A program made the position numbers and the translations under genes. A stretch of DNA of 64,000 nt, taken from the NCBI RefSeq assembly GCF_900451195.1, contig NZ_UGHR01000004.1, forward strand, positions 496,001 through 560,000, read 5' to 3'. Source of the DNA: Iodobacter fluviatilis. GTDB taxonomy: Bacteria > Pseudomonadota > Gammaproteobacteria > Burkholderiales > Chitinibacteraceae. Each line of letters begins with the position of its first letter. The first letter of the stretch is position 1. The notes below the pieces were generated by a model, which saw only the letters and a list, made by a program, of their open reading frames with translations, was not told the origin of the DNA and ran no database searches. Below, one piece after another: positions 7,672 through 17,577 of the stretch.

Positions 7672-10493
7672 ATGAGCACAACGCCTAAAGAACTCGCTAA
7701 AAGTTTCGAGCCCGCTGAGATCGAAAGCCGCTACTACCCAGAGTGGGAGAAAGCCGGATACTTTCAGCCAAATATGCAAGCTACTTCGTCATTCTGCATT
7801 CAGCTGCCGCCACCTAATGTGACCGGCACTTTGCATATGGGCCATGCCTTCAATCAAACGATTATGGATGGCTTAACCCGCTACCATCGCATGAAGGGCG
7901 AGAATACCCTGTGGCAGCCAGGCACAGATCACGCCGGTATTGCCACGCAAATCGTGGTGGAGCGCCAGCTGGATGCTCAAGGCGTGAGCCGTCATGAACT
8001 GGGCCGCGAGAAGTTCGTAGAAAAAATCTGGGAATGGAAAAAGAATCGGGTGCCACCATCACCCAGCAAATGCGCCGCATGGGTGCGTCGGTCGATTGGC
8101 AGCGTGAATACTTCACCATGGACGAGCAATGCTCTGGCTCGGTGACCGAAGTATTCGTCAGCCTGTTTGAGCAGGGCCTGATTTACCGTGGCAAGCGTTT
8201 GTCTAACTGGGATCCTAAATTAGGCACCGCCATCTCCGACCTCGAAGTGGTTTCCGAGGAAGAAGACGGCCATATGTGGCATATCAAATATCCGGTTGTG
8301 GGCAGCGATGAATTTATCGTAGTGGCTACTACTCGCCCTGAAACACTGCTCGGCGATGTGGCCGTAGCGGTCAATCCAGACGACGAGCGTTTTACCCATC
8401 TGATTGGCAAAACGCTGCAATTACCACTGACCAGTCGTGAAATCCCCGTCATCGCTGACGACTATGTGGATGCGGCTTTTGGTACCGGTTTTGTAAAAAT
8501 CACCCCAGCGCATGACTTTAACGATTACCAGGTAGGTAAGCGCCACAACACCCAGCTAATCAATGTGATGAGCTTGGAAGCCACTATTCTGGCTAAGGCG
8601 CAGGTATTTAGCTTTGATGGCGATGCACTGGGCAGTATTGATTTACCTGCAGCCTACGCTGGCATGACCGCACCCGATGCGCGTAAAGCCATGCTGGCCG
8701 ATCTGGATGCGCAGGGCCTCTTGCTCGAGACCAAAAAACACAAACTGATGGTGCCACGTGGCGATCGTACGGGTTCGGTGATCGAGCCTTTGCTGACTGA
8801 CCAGTGGTTTATGGCCATGAGTAAGGCCGATGAAACCGGCCAAAGCATCACCGAAAAAGCGCTGCAAGCTGTGGCAGATGGTGAAGTTAAGTTTGTGCCA
8901 GAAAACTGGGTGAACACTTACAACCAGTGGCTGAATAATATTCAGGACTGGTGCATTAGCCGTCAGCTATGGTGGGGTCATCAGATTCCGGCCTGGTATG
9001 ATGAAGACGGCAAAGTTTATGTTGCACGCAATCAGGCGGAAGCCGAAGCACAAGCGCCGGGCAAAACACTGCGCCGCGATGTGGATGTGCTCGATACTTG
9101 GTTCAGCTCGGCACTGGTGCCGTTCTCTACTTTAGGCTGGAAGCCTGGGCAAACCACGCCTGAGCTGGATGCATTTTTGCCTTCATCGGTACTCGTTACC
9201 GGCTTTGACATTATTTTCTTCTGGGTAGCCCGGATGATTATGATGACCAAGCACTTCACCGGCAAAGTGCCGTTTAAGCATGTGTATATCCACGGCTTGG
9301 TGCGGGATGGTGAAGGGCAGAAGATGTCTAAATCGGAAGGCAATGTACTGGATCCGGTTGATTTGATCGACGGTATTGATTTAGAAACGCTGCTGGAAAA
9401 ACGCACTTCCGGCCTGCGTCGCCCAGAAACTGCGCCTAAAGTCGCGGCTAAAACCAAGAAAGAATTCCCAGAAGGTATTCCAGCCTTTGGTACCGATGCA
9501 CTGCGCTTTACCTTTGCATCGCTGGCTACTTTGGGCCGCAGTATCAATTTTGATCAGCATCGCTGCGAAGGCTATCGTAATTTCTGCAATAAATTGTGGA
9601 ATGCCACCCGCTATGTGTTGATGAATGTGGAAGGCAAAGATGTAGGCCAGGACGAATCCTTACCGCTGGAATACAGCTTTGCGGATCAATGGATGATTGG
9701 CCGCTTGCAGCAGGCTGAGCATGATGTCAGTACCGCGCTGGATACCTTCCGCTTCGATTTGGCGGCTCAGGGTATTTACGAGTTTGTGTGGAACGATTAC
9801 TGCGATTGGTATATCGAGCTGGCTAAGGTGCAATTGCAATCTGGCAACGAAGCACAGCAACGTGCTACTCGCCGCACGCTGGTTCGCGTATTAGAAACTA
9901 CGCTGCGTATGGCTCACCCGATTATTCCGTTTATTACCGAAGAGCTATGGCAGGTTGTGGCTCCCTTGGCTAACGCTAAAAAGACCGAATCCATTATGGT
10001 GGCCGATTGGCCAGTGGCTGATTTAAGCAAGATTAACGAAGCGGCTAATGCACAGGTTGAAAGCTTAAAAGCGCTGGCCTTTGCGGTGCGTAATTTGCGC
10101 GGTGAAATGGGCTTATCCCCATCGCAAAAAACACCGCTACTGTTGGAAGGCGGAGACGAGCTGCAGCAGTACGCGGCTTACTTAGTGCCATTAGCCAAGC
10201 TTGCCAGCGTGACCATCGTGGCGCAATTGCCTGAAGACGATGCGCCGGTGGCCGTTGCCGGCAGCACGCGCCTGATGCTGAAGGTAGAAATTGATAAAGC
10301 AGCAGAATCAGCGCGTTTAACCAAAGAAATTGGCAAACTGAGCGAAAATCTGGAAAGAATTAAAGCCAAGTTTGAAAAACCAGGCTATTTGGATAAAGCA
10401 CCGGCACATCTGGTAGAAAAAGATCAGGGCCTGATGGTTGAATTTGCTGAGAAATTGGCTAAATTACAAAGCCAATTAGCCAAATTAGCATAA
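7672..10493 (+). CDS. valS: Valine--tRNA ligase, ValS, with an apparent frameshift
   Basis: Class I synthetase that charges tRNA-Val and edits threonine. The reading frame is split: the first part (7672 to about 8043) carries the HIGH-type motif [14 protein letters not shown], and the second part (in frame to 10493) carries the rest, including QKMSKSEG, the anticodon-binding domain and the C-terminal coiled coil. The break lies in the A-run 8038-8042: WEWK is followed by KNR in frame 1, whereas the conserved WK-x-ESG continues in the -1 frame. One extra A would restore a protein of about 940 residues, close to E. coli ValS (951). Because the enzyme is essential, a base-calling error in the homopolymer is the simplest reading. 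A true mutation or recoding cannot be excluded. Confidence 0.93.
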
Positions 10494-10520
10494 GTCTTTT
10501 GCACGATTAGCACTTACACA

Positions 10521-10546
10521 CAGGCTGCCTTGTGCAGCCTGTTTTT
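10521..10546 (+). terminator. Intrinsic terminator of valS
   Basis: CAGGCTGC (10521-10528), loop CTTGT, GCAGCCTG (10534-10541), then five T. Placed 28 bases after the valS stop. Confidence 0.85.
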
Positions 10547-10654
10547 ATTAAATAAACAATGGGCAGGCAGCATGCACCCACGTTATGCCAGCGCATTTAA
10601 AAAGTCTGATGCAATTTGATACCGGGCTTCTGTGTCAGCAATAAAGGAAACAAA

Positions 10655-11116
10655 ATGATTAATAACGATATTTTACGCAGTGTGCGTTATATGCTGGATT
10701 TAAGCGATGCTCATATTGTAGCGATTGCTAAACTGGCTGATTTTGATATCAGTAAAGAAGACGTAGCCGCTTTTTTGAAAAAAGAAGATGAAGAAGGCTA
10801 TTCGGAGCTCAGCGATGAAGCAATGGCCTATTTCCTTGATGGTTTGGTATTCCATAAGCGTGGCAAAGATGAAAGCCGCCCGGCACAGCCTATTGAATTG
10901 CCAATGAGCAATAATATGGCCCTTAAAAAGTTGCGCGTGGCTTTTGAATTAAAAGAAGAAGATATGCACAGTATTCTGGCTGCGGCAGGCTTTGATGTAT
11001 CTAAGCCAGAATTAAGCGCTTTATTCCGCAAAAAAGATCATAAGCACTATCGCAGCTGTGGCGATCAATTGCTAAGAAACTTTTTAAAAGGTTTAACGCT
11101 GCGTTTGCGCGGTTAA
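10655..11116 (+). CDS. yehS: DUF1456 protein, YehS family
   Basis: 153 residues, matching the length of E. coli YehS (156), a cytosolic protein of unknown role. It consists of two repeats of the DUF1456 unit: MINNDILRSVRYMLDLSDAH and NNMALKKLRVAFELKEEDMH each begin a helical module, followed by the shared KKEDEEGY / RKKDHKHYRSCGDQLLRNFL segments. The start at ATG 10655 has AAAGGA 6 bases upstream; the frame is open back to 10616 without a ribosome-binding site. It is monocistronic by appearance, between the valS terminator and a hairpin repeat. Confidence 0.9.
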   Translation: MINNDILRSVRYMLDLSDAHIVAIAKLADFDISKEDVAAFLKKEDEEGYSELSDEAMAYFLDGLVFHKRGKDESRPAQPIELPMSNNMALKKLRVAFELKEEDMHSILAAAGFDVSKPELSALFRKKDHKHYRSCGDQLLRNFLKGLTLRLRG

Positions 11117-11129
11117 TTGCTGTCACTGT

Positions 11130-11166
11130 AGGTTGGGTTAGCAAGTTTTATCGCTTAACCCAACCT
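11130..11166. repeat. Palindromic hairpin after the yehS-like gene
   Basis: AGGTTGGGTTA (11130-11140) and TAACCCAACCT (11156-11166) pair perfectly over 11 bases with a 15-base loop. It resembles short dispersed REP-like palindromes with a GGTTGGGTTA core seen in many proteobacterial genomes, and may also stop transcription from the upstream gene. No second copy was found in this window. Confidence 0.6.
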
Positions 11167-11276
11167 TGTATGCTGATTTTATAAGTCTTAATCATGCTTT
11201 TAAAGCAAAAGAGTGCAAGGGCGATGCCACAAAAAAACATGCATTAAGTAGTCAGCCAGCTTGCAAAGGTGTCTTT

Positions 11277-12125
11277 ATGCTCACTCTTAATATCATCGGC
11301 CCTGGCCGTTTGGGCAAATCAATTGCCCGATTGGCAACGACGCATTATCAAATCGCTGGGGTTTGCGCCAGTACACTGGCCAACAGCAGAGAGGCGGTGG
11401 CTTTTATAGGGGCAGGGCAGGCCTGCGCTACTTTGGCCGATTTACCTCGCGCTGATTTATTTCTATTGTCCGTGCCGGATGGCTTGATTGCGGAGAAGGC
11501 CAAGGAGCTGGCTGCATGTGGTGTAGTGCAGGCGGGTAATGTGGTGTTCCATGCCAGCGGTGTTTCTGAAGCCTCTTTACTTCTTCCTTTAAAAGCGGCG
11601 GGCGCATCGATTGCCAGTTTGCATCCGGCCTTTTCTTTTGCTGATCCGGCTAGGGCCGTGAGCACTTTTGCAGACACACTTTGCGCCCTTGAGGGAGATG
11701 CAAAAGCGTGTGAAGTTTTGCATGATTTTGCGCGAGCTTTAGGCGGAAAGCCTTTTTATTTAGCAGAAGGAGGCAAGGCGGCTTATCACGCCTCATTATC
11801 TATGGCGGCTAATTATTTAGTTACCCTCGCTGATTTATCGGTTAAAACGGCCGGGCAGGCAGGAATCAGCGAAGAGATTGCTCAGTTATTGATTCATAAT
11901 TTAATGCAGCAAACTTTAGGCAATATCAAAAAATTAGGGCCAGCTGCGGCATTAACAGGGCCGATTGTGCGTGGTGATCAGGGCACAATAGATAAACACC
12001 TGAGCGTTTTAAACGATATCAATATCCGGCATTGCTATCAAAGCTTGGGGCTGGCGACAATTAATCTGGCCGGGGACAGGTTGTCTGCTGTACAGCAACT
12101 TGCTCTTTCTCAAAGACTTTCATAA
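11277..12125 (+). CDS. Rossmann-like / DUF2520 protein
   Basis: 282 residues. The N-terminal half is a dinucleotide-binding fold: LNIIGPGRLGKSIARL carries the glycine-rich loop, followed by VCASTLANS and FLLSVPDGLI. The C-terminal half (from about SIASLHPAFSFADP) is the helical DUF2520 domain, with HASLSMAANYLVTLADLSV and TGPIVRGD. Together these define a conserved family related to F420- or NADP-dependent reductases and to ketopantoate-reductase-like folds; substrate unknown. ATG 11277 is chosen because AAAGG lies 7 bases upstream and the fold starts there, although the frame is open to 11166. Confidence 0.87.
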   Translation: MLTLNIIGPGRLGKSIARLATTHYQIAGVCASTLANSREAVAFIGAGQACATLADLPRADLFLLSVPDGLIAEKAKELAACGVVQAGNVVFHASGVSEASLLLPLKAAGASIASLHPAFSFADPARAVSTFADTLCALEGDAKACEVLHDFARALGGKPFYLAEGGKAAYHASLSMAANYLVTLADLSVKTAGQAGISEEIAQLLIHNLMQQTLGNIKKLGPAAALTGPIVRGDQGTIDKHLSVLNDINIRHCYQSLGLATINLAGDRLSAVQQLALSQRLS

Positions 12126-12298
12126 AGTAAACGATGCGCTGGTTTAAAAGGTATTAAATCTTTTAAAAAAAGTGAATTGTAATTTTCTCGCCAGATTAAG
12201 GACAAAGGCCGCTTTCTTCTTGCATTCCTTACTGACTCACCGTATATAAGCAGAAGATGGTTAAGAAAAAATTCAGAAAGCTTTGGGGAGAATGATTG

Positions 12299-13918
12299 AT
12301 GTCATTACGTAAAAAAGTATATCTGCTGGCGTTTAGTATATTGCTGGCTTTAATCGGCATCATGCTGGTTGGGCTCTGGACGATGCGCCAGGCCAGTAAT
12401 GACGATAATAGTGCCCGTATTAAACAATTAATGGGCAGCACCTATAACGGCATTGTGCAGCTTGAAAACTTAGCCGCAGCAGGAAAGCTTCCCGAGGCTC
12501 AGGCTAAAGAGATTGCCACTCAATTGTTGCGGGAAAATAAATACCATAAGTCTGAATACGTTTATGTGGTGGATGATAAATTAAACTTTGTTGCCACGCC
12601 GCTCGATCCACAATTGCACGGCACCAGTTTTAATGATTTTAAAGATGCGTCGGGCAATAGCGTGGGGGCGATTGCTCAGGCTGCACTGGATAAATCTGGT
12701 GGTGCGCTCACTGAATATTGGTGGACCTCCAAGCGTGATGGCAAAGTCGTTGATTTACTTTCTGTTGCTCAAAAAACACCACGCTGGGGCTGGGTTGTAG
12801 GTAATGGAATCAGCTTTGCAGAGGCAGATGCGCGTTTTTGGGGCAATGCCCGCTGGCAGGTTTTGATCTGTCTGGGCGTTGCCGCGATCGTTGCTGCGAT
12901 TATGCTGGCTGCCGTGCGTAATTTATTGCGTGATCTGGGCGGAGAGCCTGATGATGTGATGGCTTTGGTGCAGATTGTGGCGGATGGTAATTTACAAGCC
13001 GACGATCGCCATGACAATGTAGCTGCACAAAGTATCTACGGCTCGGTGCTGCGGATGCGTAAATCTTTGCGTGATGTGATTTCGCAGCTGTCATCTGTAG
13101 TACATACCCTGCATGCATCCGGTGATGAAATTGTGGCTAAGGCGGAAAGCAGTAATCAGTACGTTGGCGCACAAAGTAAGGCGGCATCGAGAATTGCTCA
13201 GACGGCTGTGGAGTTTACCCAGCAGACCCAGCAGGCAGAGCAGCAGGCAAAAACAGCCAAAGGGCAAAGTGAGGCCGCTACAGAAATTTCTGCGCAGGGG
13301 CTTTCTGTGATTTCTGCTGCAGTTGACCGTTTCTCGGAAATTGAACATTCGGTTGGCGAAACTCAAAGCAGTATTGATGATTTGGCACAGCGGGTAGGCA
13401 GCATTTCTGCGGTTATTGCGGTAATCCGTGAAGTGGCTGATCAGACTAATCTGCTTGCTCTGAATGCTGCGATTGAAGCGGCAAGAGCGGGCGAGCAGGG
13501 CCGTGGGTTTGCTGTGGTTGCCGATGAAGTACGTAAGCTGGCAGAGCGTACTAGTACCGCTACACGAGAAATTGGCGACACCATTAATGCGGTGCAGGAT
13601 AGTGGTCAGACAGCCAAATCACGCATGGATGGGATGGTGGTTCAGCTTAAAGAAGGGATAAGACAGACAAAAGAAGGTGGCGAAGCAGTCAAAGCAATCC
13701 GGGCAGAATCGGCGGCTACGGCATTGGTGGTTGGTCTGATTGGTGATGCATTAGCGGCACAGGTGCAATCCAGCCAGGCGATCCGTAATGATGTGGATGA
13801 AGTGGCTAATTTTTCGTCCGGTACTTTAGATGCAGCGCAAAGTACTGTAGCGGTTGCACAGTCTATTAAACAGGTTTCGGATCAGCTGGAAGTTTTGATT
13901 AAACAATTCAGATTGTAA
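12299..13918 (+). CDS. Methyl-accepting chemotaxis protein with single Cache domain
   Basis: 539 residues. TM1 (about residues 7-29) is followed by a periplasmic single Cache_2-type ligand domain (about 35-185, with [20 protein letters not shown] and WGWVVGNGI), TM2 (about 190-212) and a cytoplasmic signalling domain. The kinase-contacting hairpin is clear: [20 protein letters not shown] then [19 protein letters not shown]. It should feed CheA/CheW; the ligand is probably a small carboxylate or amine, by family only. The start at ATG 12299 has GGGGAG 8 bases upstream. No che genes are nearby, so it is an orphan receptor gene. Confidence 0.93.
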   Translation: MSLRKKVYLLAFSILLALIGIMLVGLWTMRQASNDDNSARIKQLMGSTYNGIVQLENLAAAGKLPEAQAKEIATQLLRENKYHKSEYVYVVDDKLNFVATPLDPQLHGTSFNDFKDASGNSVGAIAQAALDKSGGALTEYWWTSKRDGKVVDLLSVAQKTPRWGWVVGNGISFAEADARFWGNARWQVLICLGVAAIVAAIMLAAVRNLLRDLGGEPDDVMALVQIVADGNLQADDRHDNVAAQSIYGSVLRMRKSLRDVISQLSSVVHTLHASGDEIVAKAESSNQYVGAQSKAASRIAQTAVEFTQQTQQAEQQAKTAKGQSEAATEISAQGLSVISAAVDRFSEIEHSVGETQSSIDDLAQRVGSISAVIAVIREVADQTNLLALNAAIEAARAGEQGRGFAVVADEVRKLAERTSTATREIGDTINAVQDSGQTAKSRMDGMVVQLKEGIRQTKEGGEAVKAIRAESAATALVVGLIGDALAAQVQSSQAIRNDVDEVANFSSGTLDAAQSTVAVAQSIKQVSDQLEVLIKQFRL

Positions 13919-13936
13919 GCTTTTAAAGCTCCAGCA

Positions 13937-13963
13937 AAGGCCGTGTTTAGCACGGCCTTTTTT
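13937..13963 (+). terminator. Intrinsic terminator of the chemoreceptor gene
   Basis: AAGGCCGTG (13937-13945), loop TTTAG, CACGGCCTT (13951-13959), then a T-run to 13963. Lies 18 bases past the stop. Confidence 0.9.
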
Positions 13964-14162
13964 GTGCGCGGTAAAAAACAATCAGTAACAAGTACTTACA
14001 GTAATCATCAGGTGAAAAATACCTCCGTGTTAGTGTCGATTTTCACTGCATTTTTTATAAAAAAACGGCAGGATAGCGGCATAGGGCAGTTCTGAAAGTA
14101 AGCTCAGTTTTTACGCAATGTGCGTGAGTAGCCTGCCCGCTATATTTTTTTGGAGATGCAAG

Positions 14163-14861
14163 ATGTCAGAGCCTAAAACTCATCCGCTATTTTTAGCTGC
14201 GGCCGCTTCGGTGATTTTGGCTTCAGGTGTAGGTATGGCCAATTGGCTGGGCTTTATCGGTAAACCTGCTGCAGAGCCACAGGCTGTTGTTGCATCGGCT
14301 CCAGCCGTTGCCAGCGCACCCGTGCTGGCTCTGCTTGCTACGCCAGCGCCTACTGCATTACCAACTGCTTTGCCCGTGCCAACGGCGGCCCCTGCCCCTG
14401 CCCCTGTAGCAAAGCCACATCCGACACCCAAACCTAAGCCGGTTGTGACCAAGCCGGTGGCTAAACCTGCTGAAGTGGCTCAACCTGATCCAACTCTGCG
14501 CCCTTTGCCTCCTAAAGAAATTTGCCGAAGCTGCGGCCGCGTAATTTCAATCCGTAGCATTGAGAAAAAAGGTGAGGCTTCTGGTGGTGGCGCTGTTGCT
14601 GGCGGCGTTTTGGGAGGCGTCATTGGCCATCAGATTGGTGGTGGTAATGGACGTACTGTGGCAGAAGTACTGGGGGCGATTGGCGGTGCTGTTGCTGGCC
14701 ATCAGGCAGAAAAACAATATCGCAGTGTGACGGTTTATGAAGTACGTGTGTCGTTTGAAGATGAAAGCGAGCGCACTTATAGCTTCCAAGAGCGGCCACC
14801 GTTTAATCAGGGCGATCGTGTACGTACGAGTGGTGACAGCATCGTGCAATCTGGTAATTGA
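14163..14861 (+). CDS. Glycine-zipper 2TM domain envelope protein
   Basis: 232 residues. An N-terminal hydrophobic segment (FLAAAASVILASGVGMANWLG) anchors or exports it. A long Ala/Pro linker rich in PAP, PTA and KPKP follows (about residues 40-115), a typical periplasm-spanning spacer. The C-terminal half has a Cys pair ICRSCGR and the glycine-zipper GGAVAGGVLGGVIGHQIGGG ... GGAVAGHQAEKQ. The family includes rickettsial 17-kDa-antigen-like and SlyB-type outer envelope proteins. ATG 14163 has GGAG 7 bases upstream; the open frame extends to 14118 with no reason to use it. Confidence 0.85.
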   Translation: MSEPKTHPLFLAAAASVILASGVGMANWLGFIGKPAAEPQAVVASAPAVASAPVLALLATPAPTALPTALPVPTAAPAPAPVAKPHPTPKPKPVVTKPVAKPAEVAQPDPTLRPLPPKEICRSCGRVISIRSIEKKGEASGGGAVAGGVLGGVIGHQIGGGNGRTVAEVLGAIGGAVAGHQAEKQYRSVTVYEVRVSFEDESERTYSFQERPPFNQGDRVRTSGDSIVQSGN

Positions 14862-14875
14862 TCAGCCTAGGATTG

Positions 14876-14909
14876 CAGCAAAAAGCCGTAGTAATGCGGC
14901 TTTTTGCTG
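14876..14909. terminator. Bidirectional terminator between glycine-zipper gene and ntrC
   Basis: CAGCAAAAAGCCG (14876-14888) and CGGCTTTTTGCTG (14897-14909) pair over 13 bases with an 8-base loop. A/T tracts lie in both arms. It separates two convergent genes. Confidence 0.8.
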
Positions 14910-14938
14910 GCTGATCGTTTTATCTCTGAAGCTTAAAC

Positions 14939-16339
14939 CTAATTATTCTCCATGCCGAGTTCCTGAATTTTTCGGGTGAGTGTATTTCTGCCCCAGCCAA
15001 GCAGCTCTGCCGCTTCAATGCGTTTTCCGCCTGTAAAGGCAAGGGCACGCTCGATCACTATGCGCTCAAAAGCGGGGGTCAGCTCGTCCAGAATACGGTT
15101 GTCGCCACGGCTGAGGCGCTGGCTGATCTCAACAGCAAGGTGGCTCAGCCAGTCTCCGCTCTTGCTGAGTATTTCGCCGTTATTGAGCTCCGGTGGTAAA
15201 TCGCCTGCCTGTACGAAGGCGCCGGGGGCCATGACGGTAATCCAGTGGCAAAGGTTTTCCAGCTGGCGCACATTGCCGGGAAAACTAAAAGCGGCCAGCT
15301 TTGCCATGGCATCATCGCTCAGGCGTTTTGCTTCGATACCCAGCTCTGCAGCAGATTTACTCAGAAAAAAACGCGCCAGCAACGGGATATCTTCAGATCG
15401 CTCCCGCAGTGCAGGTAAGCGTAGGCGAATGACATTCAGTCGGTGAAACAAATCTTCCCGGAATTGTCCTTGCTTGACGCGCTCTTCTAAATGCTGATGA
15501 GTTGCTGCAATCACGCGCACATTGGCTTTAATGGGCTGGTGCCCGCCCACCCGATAATAAAAGCCATCTGATAAAACACGCAGCAGGCGGGTTTGTAGCT
15601 CGGACGGCATATCGCCGATTTCATCTAAAAACAGCGTGCCGCTTTCGGCCTGCTCAAAGCGGCCTTGTCGTTTGGCATCCGCGCCGGTAAAAGCGCCTCT
15701 TTCATGACCGAATAATTCGGACTCAAGTAAATCTTTTGGGATCGCCGCTGTGTTGATTGCAACAAAGGGGCGGGCAGAGCGCGGGCTGTGCCGGTGCAGC
15801 GCACGGGCGACCAGCTCTTTACCGCTGCCTGATTCTCCTGTGATCAGTACGGTGGCCGCAGATTGGCTCAGGCGTCCAATGGCCCTGAATACATCCTGCA
15901 TGGCAGGGGCCTGGCCTAGGATTTCTGGCACGGGCGAGTCTGCAGGTGCGGGGCCGCCCTCCTGCCGGGTAAAACGCTCGCTTTCTTCTATGGCGCGTCT
16001 GACTAAGGCGGTGGCCTGGTCTACATCAAAAGGCTTGGGCAAATATTCAAAGGCCCCTCCTTGAAAAGCAGATACGGCACTGTCTAAATCAGAATGGGCC
16101 GTCATGATAATCACGGGCAGATCGGGCCAGTCTTGCTTCACAATTTCTAAAAATTGCAGGCCGGATTCGCCTGGCATACGGATATCGCAAACGATAGCCT
16201 GAGGTTGTTCCTGTGATAGTTTTGCCAGCGCTTCGGTGGCAGAGGCAAAGCTGGAATGCGAGATGTTTTCTCTGACAAGGGCTTTTTCAAACACCCAACG
16301 AATAGAACGGTCGTCGTCAATAATCCAGACAGCGCTCAT
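14939..16339 (-). CDS. ntrC: Nitrogen regulator NtrC (sigma-54 activator)
   Basis: 466-residue response regulator that activates sigma-54 promoters when nitrogen is limiting. The receiver domain (about 1-120) has the acidic pocket DDD at 8-10, phospho-acceptor Asp52 (CDIRMPG) and the KPF lysine. The AAA+ domain (about 140-370) has Walker A GESGSGKE and the sigma-54-contacting GAFTGA. The C-terminal Fis-type helix-turn-helix ends LLGWGRNTLTRKIQELG. It is encoded 8 bases after ntrB and ends facing the glycine-zipper gene across a shared terminator. The likely promoter lies upstream of ntrB, at 17443-17458. Confidence 0.97.
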   Translation of the reverse strand: MSAVWIIDDDRSIRWVFEKALVRENISHSSFASATEALAKLSQEQPQAIVCDIRMPGESGLQFLEIVKQDWPDLPVIIMTAHSDLDSAVSAFQGGAFEYLPKPFDVDQATALVRRAIEESERFTRQEGGPAPADSPVPEILGQAPAMQDVFRAIGRLSQSAATVLITGESGSGKELVARALHRHSPRSARPFVAINTAAIPKDLLESELFGHERGAFTGADAKRQGRFEQAESGTLFLDEIGDMPSELQTRLLRVLSDGFYYRVGGHQPIKANVRVIAATHQHLEERVKQGQFREDLFHRLNVIRLRLPALRERSEDIPLLARFFLSKSAAELGIEAKRLSDDAMAKLAAFSFPGNVRQLENLCHWITVMAPGAFVQAGDLPPELNNGEILSKSGDWLSHLAVEISQRLSRGDNRILDELTPAFERIVIERALAFTGGKRIEAAELLGWGRNTLTRKIQELGMENN

Positions 16340-16347
16340 ACGGTCTC

Positions 16348-17403
16348 CTAGTTTGGTTTATATTGCCAGCCATTGAGTGGAAGCAGCAGGCTAAAGCAGG
16401 TTTGGCCGGGACGGCTTTCAAATTCAATCGTACCGTGGTGCTGTACTACAAAAGTGTGGGCCAGATGCAGGCCGATACCTGTGCCGCCAGGGCGGCCTGA
16501 AACTAAGGGATAGAACAGTGTTTCTTTAAGCGAATCTGGAATCCCCGGGCCGTTATCAATAATTTGAATTTGCAGCGCAAGCGGAAAACGACGGCGGTTT
16601 AAGGTGACCTGTCGCGCGATCCGGGTACGCAGGAAAATCTCACCCACGCCTGCCATGGCCTGCACAGCGTTGCGAACAATATTAAGCACGGCTTGTATCA
16701 GCTGCTCCTGATCGGCAATCAGGCTGGGCAGGCTGGTGTCGTAATCCCGCTTTACAGATAAGCCATTGGGGGTTTCTGCCAAAGCAAGGCTGCGTACGCG
16801 CTCTAATACTTCATGAATATTTAATTCGGTGAGCTTAGGCAGGCGGTGGGGCGTAAGCAGACGGTCGAGCAGCCTTTGCAGGCGCTGCGATTCATCAATA
16901 ATCACTTGGGTATATTCTTGCAGCTCGCGGCTGTGCAGCTCGCTGGATAATAATTGCGCCGCGCCGCGTATTCCGCCCAAAGGGTTTTTAATCTCGTGTG
17001 CCAGATTGCGGATCAGCTCACGGTTAGCTTGCTGCTGTGCTTGCAGCCTAGCTTCATTGACTATTTTTCTTTGCTGATCCATTTGGCGGATTTCGACAAG
17101 GGCCGCTGCCGCGCTGGTTTCGATGGGGCTGGCGGTGAGCGTAACGTAGACATCACCATGGTTGGTGGAGAGCAGCAGCTCGTGCTCGGTAATGCTGATA
17201 TTTTCTGTGCAGGCGGTGATGACCGCACTCACAATCGGGCTGTGAGGCTCTAGAGTGGCGGATAGCGTCATTCCCACGTCATCCTGGCGCAGGCCTAGCA
17301 GATCGGTTGCTGCAGGATTAACGTAAACCAGCGTACCGTCAGCGGCAACGGCAATCACGGCATCGTCCAGAAACTCAAGACCGGAAAAGGCAGAATGGCT
17401 CAT
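16348..17403 (-). CDS. ntrB: Nitrogen sensor kinase/phosphatase NtrB
   Basis: 351-residue cytosolic histidine kinase that phosphorylates or dephosphorylates NtrC under PII control. A PAS domain occupies about residues 8-110 (FLDDAVIAVAADGTLVYVNP). The phospho-acceptor His136 lies in LAHEIKNPLGGIRGAAQLL, the NtrB hallmark. The ATPase domain has N-box NIVRNAVQAM, DNGPGIP and GGTGIGLHLAH. There is no membrane segment. The upstream gap to the DUF4124 gene (174 bases) contains a sigma-54-type promoter and a perfect NtrC box, so transcription should rise with NtrC phosphorylation. Confidence 0.96.
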   Translation of the reverse strand: MSHSAFSGLEFLDDAVIAVAADGTLVYVNPAATDLLGLRQDDVGMTLSATLEPHSPIVSAVITACTENISITEHELLLSTNHGDVYVTLTASPIETSAAAALVEIRQMDQQRKIVNEARLQAQQQANRELIRNLAHEIKNPLGGIRGAAQLLSSELHSRELQEYTQVIIDESQRLQRLLDRLLTPHRLPKLTELNIHEVLERVRSLALAETPNGLSVKRDYDTSLPSLIADQEQLIQAVLNIVRNAVQAMAGVGEIFLRTRIARQVTLNRRRFPLALQIQIIDNGPGIPDSLKETLFYPLVSGRPGGTGIGLHLAHTFVVQHHGTIEFESRPGQTCFSLLLPLNGWQYKPN

Positions 17404-17442
17404 GGCGGCTTGCCCTGTAAGATCGTTTATCTATGGGGTTCT

Positions 17443-17458
17443 AGCAATTTGCGGGCCA
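17443..17458 (-). promoter_or_regulatory. Sigma-54 promoter of ntrBC
   Basis: On the minus strand the sequence is TGGCCCGCAAATTGCT, which matches the sigma-54 consensus TGGCACG-N4-TTGCT at all but one position and has the required GG-N10-GC spacing. It points toward ntrB, whose ATG is about 40 bases downstream. The NtrC box at 17509-17525 is at enhancer distance, centred roughly 80-85 bases upstream of the expected start site. Confidence 0.8.
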
Positions 17459-17508
17459 GCAGAAGAATGGCCAGTTTTGCTGCTTCAGACTGAAGCATAC
17501 ACGAGCAA

Positions 17509-17525
17509 TGCACCATGGTGGTGCA
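17509..17525. promoter_or_regulatory. NtrC-binding site upstream of ntrBC
   Basis: TGCACCATGGTGGTGCA is a perfect match to the 17-bp dyad TGCACC-N5-GGTGCA known for NtrC. The symmetry extends outward to 12-base arms (17504-17515 and 17519-17530, AGCAATGCACCA / TGGTGCATTGCT), making this an unusually strong site. Confidence 0.85.
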
Positions 17526-17577
17526 TTGCTTTAAGCTGATGGTGCGTCAGAAAGAAGAGTAAGCGATGGGAAGTTGC

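Noticed and set aside
8034..8050. Programmed -1 frameshift in valS
   Set aside because: The base before the two Lys codons is G, not A, so the slippery heptamer is incomplete, and no other valS is known to me to use recoding; reported as a possible error instead.
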